DNA of 64,000 bases from Chondrosia reniformis (taxonomy: Eukaryota > Porifera > Demospongiae > Chondrillida > Chondrillidae). This document shows, piece after piece, positions 59,801 through 64,000 of the stretch (the stretch's first letter is position 1; every line of letters begins with the position of its first letter). The DNA lies in the NCBI GenBank assembly GCA_947172415.1, contig OX359202.1, forward strand, positions 994,501 to 1,058,500, in the 5' to 3' direction. The position numbers and the translations under genes were made by a program. A model generated the notes under the pieces. It made no database searches. It was not told the origin of the DNA and was given only the letters and a program-made list of their open reading frames with translations.

Positions 59801-62800
59801 CAATATTTTTAGATCAAGCTCCTTTTAATCCAATCAACCTAAAATTTATGACATTTAAATTGTTTGTCTAATGTACATTCATAGTTGTTGTAATGTTTGG
59901 ATTGCGAAATACATAAATGGCACCTCTTAATAGTCATCAATCAATTGCCTTAGGGAGTAAACGCCTCCAAACATCAATCAATCGCCTTAGGGAGTAAACA
60001 CCTCCAAACATCAATCAATTGCCTTAGGGAGTAAACACCTCCAAACATCAATCAATTGCCTTAGGGAGTAAACACCTCCAAACATCAATCAATTGCCTTA
60101 TGGAGTGAATGCCTCCAAACATCAATCAATTGCCTTAGGGAGTGAATGCCTCCAAACATCAATCAATTGCCTTAGGGAGTGAATGCCTCCAAACATCAAT
60201 CAATTGCCTTAGGGAGTGAACGCCTCCAAACATCAATCTATTGCCTTAGGGAGTGAATGCCTCCAAACATCAATCAATTGCCTTAGGGAGTGAATGTCTC
60301 CAAACATCAATCAATTCTCCAAACGCTTTGTGAAAGGTACATATTACAATAGGTATTATTGCTACGTACTTCAGCAAATCACCAGCTGGTAAAATCAGTT
60401 CTGTACACTTGCCAGCATTCTCTGGCACTGCTGTACCGTCCAGGTGTTCCACTTGACGGACATCACTTTACCATTTCATACAATACAGCTATTTTACATA
60501 AACATGGTGGAACTCTTGTAAAGTAGCCTTTATGGCTAATTGGACCATCCTATCCTAAATTGATACTGTTGGATTACTAGGAACCTCTAGTAATAGGATG
60601 AGCTGTTACTGAGTTCCTAAATATACATCTATTTTCACAAACCTTCCAAAGCTTCGAAAATAGTAATCATTTTGAAAACTTATAGTGAGAGAATTAGAAT
60701 ACCAGTTCCTAAATAATAATAATAGTTGAACCTTTTTTGGAAAATATTTTAAGCCAATAGCCAATGGTTGGTCATGCTTCAGTCTGTGTAATGTCTTGTG
60801 AAATTATTCCTTAAATTCAGTGTAACTTTATGGAAATCCCTTTTTAAACGGTCACGAATCACCTTATGATTACCTTAATTGAATTTCAGCTTTCACTTGC
60901 AACTTTAGATAAATAATCTAGCATTTTTACATGATACATCTACTTTAGAATTAAGATCTATGGTGAACTAAACCTAGTGAGAGCTTTAGATGAGGATACA
61001 AGAGTTTTCTCCTCTTCTCCATTGGGCCAGACAGCTGTTTCTGGGAATTCCAGCTTTCATCAGTGACCCTGGGAATCTTTGTCTTCTTCTTAATCTTTTT
61101 TGAGTTCTTGACATATGTAGATGAAATTGTATACACATTTATGCATATAATATATCTATCAGCTCATTTGTATATATAAAGGTCATGTGATAGTCATGTG
61201 ACCACATTGTTGCTACACCTATGCAAACATGGTAACCACAATCTAACCACAGAATGTGTTGTATCGATCACACTATCCACATATGGATATATATAGCACT
61301 TTATAGCCAAATTTGAACTTGGTATCAGCTACTAATATTGACTCCTACTGTCTACCAATAAGTGAGGAGTTGCTATTTTGGTGGTAAACAAACACATACC
61401 TGCTGTTTGTAGTTGTTTTATTTGTAAAGTACCTACAAACATGCCTTTCTGACATAATATGACTGGATTAGAATTCTGGGAGATTTGGTGGTGATTATAA
61501 TATTGGCTTAGCCCACATAATTCCTGTGTTTATTACTTTGTTTTCAAAGTGGAAATCCAATTCTCGCTACTGGTTTGTGTTTTTATGTTTATAACCATTG
61601 GAGCATATTAGAATTTGAAAATTTCGCTTCTGTATCAAATTGCCTTTCCTTATATTGGAAGATTCGTAAACTTAGTCGGATGTACAAATGTATTATTATG
61701 AAAGACTATTAACACTTCAACTTGTATTATTATATCTTATTGAAATAAAAATTGGACATTTTGTTTTCGAAAGGAATCGGAACTTAGTTTAATATGAAAA
61801 TGTTGCTATAGCAATATATACATTATATGGTTATATTGATCATATCATCACTACTTTACCCTTTCAGACTCTCCCTCTTCCCTACCCAGCTGCAGAGAAG
61901 GATCAGACAAATAAAATGTCTGCCTCACATGTGCAGAAAGCAATGTTGCTGTCTGCGTACAGTTTGGATTGTAATGAGAAATGTAACATTTTAGATTGCT
62001 ATGCTGATCAGCTACAGAAAACCATCCAAGTCCCTAGGTAGGCATATTACCATGGCAACACCTTAGTCTGATATGAGGTATCAGTTCAGCCAATCTAACT
62101 GTCCATAGTTCAAAGGAGAAGACATTTTATCAATGCAGTCAAAGTTCTGAGGGAGTAGTTTTGGAGTCTGCTTGTTTAGTAAGTTGTAGAAAGTGTAGAG
62201 CTCTATTGTACCAAATATCTGACGGTTTTTCCTTAACAGAGGTCTTTGAGGCAATTGTGCAAATCTGTTGAAGAGGTGTTAATGAAAAGAGAATCATGTG
62301 ACTTGTCACATGACTTTAAGTCATCATTACAGGTTGGGAAAGATATAATGGAATACATTTTCTTTAAAATTGTTTAAAAGTTATTACTTTACTGGTTCTC
62401 TCACAACATGTGACCATGAGAAACTCAGAAATAATGTTTATTGTATATATAGCTATAATTTTCCAGCAGCTTATTCTCTTACAATGTAGCAGTACACAGG
62501 AAGTGGGTTCAAAGTCTAGATACACTAACAATATAGCCCTGATGAGAATTGCCTAAAAATATATAACATAAAATTCATTTTTATATAATAGCAGCAGTCT
62601 TTCCTTCCTCAAGTTCTAGTCCAGAACCATTTAGAAAACTGCAAGACCAGTTAATTTGATAATTGAATTAATGCATGTAGACTGTTCTAGTGTCGAATAT
62701 GTCTTGTGACACAAATGCGGTTTTGTGGTATTTAAGATATGCAATCATTAAAGCAATTTTACCGATCAATTTCCGGTTGTTGTGTATGTACGCGTAAATG

Positions 62801-64000
62801 ATCATGTACCGGACACTGCATGTAAACTAATCACTAATCCCACCCACGCTTTGGCCAATAACAATTGACTGCACATTTCCCATGACCTTTTGTTGAAAGG
62901 TCTTTTTGTCCTTTATTGGCGGGAGCAATAAAGGTTGTTGTTATTGCTGTATGCTCTATTGAGAGGTCTTATCCTTTATTGGCAGGAGCAATAAAGGTTG
63001 TATTGCTGTATGCTCTATTGAGAGAGGTCTTATCCTTTATTGGTGGGAGCAATAAAGGTTGTATTGCTGTATGCTCCATCAGTTGGCCAACACTAAATGA
63101 ACCATTCTTCTTCACTGCTGAACATGTTTATAGTAGTGATACAGTTTTGCTTGTATTGACTGATTTCTCAGCTACTGGATATTTATTGTAACTTGTACTG
63201 TATATACGTGTGTCTGTAGGGTCTCTACTCCACCTTTCCCCCAAGCGACTTAGTTGAGTCGTTCATTGAGTACGTTAGCGAGGGACAATCTAGATTGCTT
63301 CAACTGATACACAGTGTTGACTTGCAGAAGGATGCAGATGAATTAAGGTTGTCTTTGACAACCTGATCTTTACATGCGTCACCATGCCCTTTCATCCTGC
63401 AGCTGTGCCTGTTCAGAGAGTGGCAGTTGGAGTGATCTTTCGGATGCTCCTTCTTTGGAAGAGATTATTGAACAGCACTTGCGAGTGAGTTGAGATAATA
63501 TTGACCTGTATAATTCCTGCTTGAGATAATGCTGACCGGTATAGCTGCTCCTTAGGGCCATTCCTAGCCTTCACTTGCCTTTGAGACATTATGGGACTCA
63601 GTTTGTGGTAGTTTGGGTATGTAGGTAAAGTACTAATAGTGTAGTACATTGAGCAAGCTTAGTTTCTGGTAATAGCTATATGAATTTATTTCCTTTCATA
63701 AAACTATTTTCACATCAGAACTGGATGAGTATTAACTTTGGGAAGCTGATCCAATATTACATTACAAACAGCTCTTATTATTACAAAAGTATATGCATCT
63801 ATATGAAGCTTTTAAAGTTCTTTTGGGAGTTTAGCTTTCTTATTTTCACTTTACTGCTGTCTCCCCTTGCTGTCAGGATGTCCATTTAGTGCACATCAAG
63901 AGCAATCTTGGCCACAGGGTGGCCCAGTCCCAGTTACCCAAGCTACACAACAGACTTGAGAACCTGCAGAAGAATTTAGAACAAACCTTAGCTGCTAAAT
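56898..64000 (+). CDS. Coiled-coil protein, tentative HAUS augmin-like subunit 5 (partial at edge)
   Basis: Exons in phase: 56898-57013, 58249-58317, 58834-58955, about 61891-62038, 62242-62332, 63220-63347, 63403-63484, and 63877 to the window end, at least 270 aa. Starts MANLKAWRSAQDTTLEAIIN. A short globular start with ASTWISVVEGLHQSDSV is followed by heptad-rich helix (AAIVRMEREVTQLQEEVSQL, then HVQKAMLLSAYSLD). The order of a W-containing segment, an early coiled coil and a Q-R/K-LL-A segment resembles vertebrate HAUS5, which belongs to the eight-subunit augmin complex that recruits gamma-tubulin to spindle microtubules. The similarity is judged by eye and is modest; another coiled-coil spindle protein is possible. 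Divergent from CEP170. Confidence 0.5.
57846..58232. repeat. 15-bp minisatellite in HAUS5-like intron 1
   Basis: About 25 copies of GTGTGGTTAGTATAT with ATTT and added AT variants, ending just before the exon 2 acceptor. The Val/Ser/Trp and Thr/Asn/His frames across it are artefacts. Confidence 0.95.
59936..60310. repeat. 37-bp minisatellite in HAUS5-like intron 3
   Basis: About ten copies of CATCAATCAATTGCCTTAGG followed by GAGTGAATGCCTCCAAA. Early units read GTAAACACC and later ones GTGAATGCC. Confidence 0.95.
60955..61110 (-). repeat. R1 copy, minus orientation, in HAUS5-like intron 3
   Basis: Inverse of the R1 blocks: AACCTAGTGAGAGCTTT, GATGAGGATACAAGAG, GGGCCAGACAGCTGTTTC, TCATCAGTGACCCTGGG. 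Confidence 0.75.
62890..63080. repeat. Three-copy ~60-bp tandem repeat with stem-loop
   Basis: Three units each with CTTTATTGGCGGGAGCAATA followed by AAGGTTGTATTGCTGTATGC. CTTTATTG and CAATAAAG form an 8-bp perfect stem around a GCGGGAG loop in every unit. It lies in an intron of the HAUS5-like gene. Confidence 0.85.

Noticed and set aside
62221-62242. Third U12-type intron (TTCCTTAACAG before HAUS5-like exon 5)
   Set aside because: The branch-like string is too close to the acceptor and the matching donor is GTAGGC, not a U12 donor.
1-64000. Retroviral, LTR or Polinton-like elements and reverse transcriptase genes
   Set aside because: No protein domain of these families and no convincing long terminal repeats were seen; only short non-coding repeats are present.

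Overview
The window looks like nuclear DNA of an early-branching animal, most likely a demosponge (Amphimedon-like; this is an inference from style and gene content, not a database match). It is eukaryotic: every confident gene is split into short exons with GT-AG (and two U12-type) introns. It encodes animal-type proteins (a Son-of-sevenless Ras exchange factor with histone fold, DH, PH, REM and CDC25 regions; the AP-4 sigma subunit; a CEP170-like FHA protein). Introns are AT-rich and crowded with TACGTA-type palindromes, minisatellites and short dispersed repeats.

Layout. 952-9077 (-): an unrecognised coiled-coil gene of about 23 small exons. 9225-10630 (+): AP4S1, divergent from it across about 150 bp. 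11145-26918 (+): a full 30-exon SOS gene of about 1275 aa, whose introns hold most of the window's minisatellites. 26919-29097: intergenic, with a tRNA-derived SINE. 29098-49540: a tandem family of four minus-strand genes (KK1-KK4), each predicted from splice phases to encode one protein of about 625 aa with an N-terminal protein kinase and a C-terminal six-blade kelch propeller. Three broken CDC20-like (WD40) segments on the plus strand travel with them as a repeated unit of about 5.45 kb. 49565-56773 (-): CEP170-like. 56898 to the edge (+): a coiled-coil gene that I tentatively match to the augmin subunit HAUS5. CEP170 and the HAUS5-like gene share a 124-bp head-to-head promoter with an E2F-like site.

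The most interesting material is the kinase-kelch array. The kinase exon is almost identical between copies, including at silent positions, while the kelch exon differs. Between the two youngest copies (KK2, KK3) the differences are concentrated in the C-terminal half of the propeller, in a patchwork that suggests gene conversion. This resembles a fixed signalling output joined to a varying recognition surface. Function is unknown and nothing here proves recognition.

Two U12-type introns (an AT-AC intron in SOS and a GT-AG intron in AP4S1 next to a 12-nt microexon) and a minisatellite built from copies of an SOS splice donor are further points of note. Exon coordinates were derived by hand from splice signals, reading phase and family similarity. 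Small errors at boundaries are possible, especially in the coiled-coil gene and the 3' end of CEP170.
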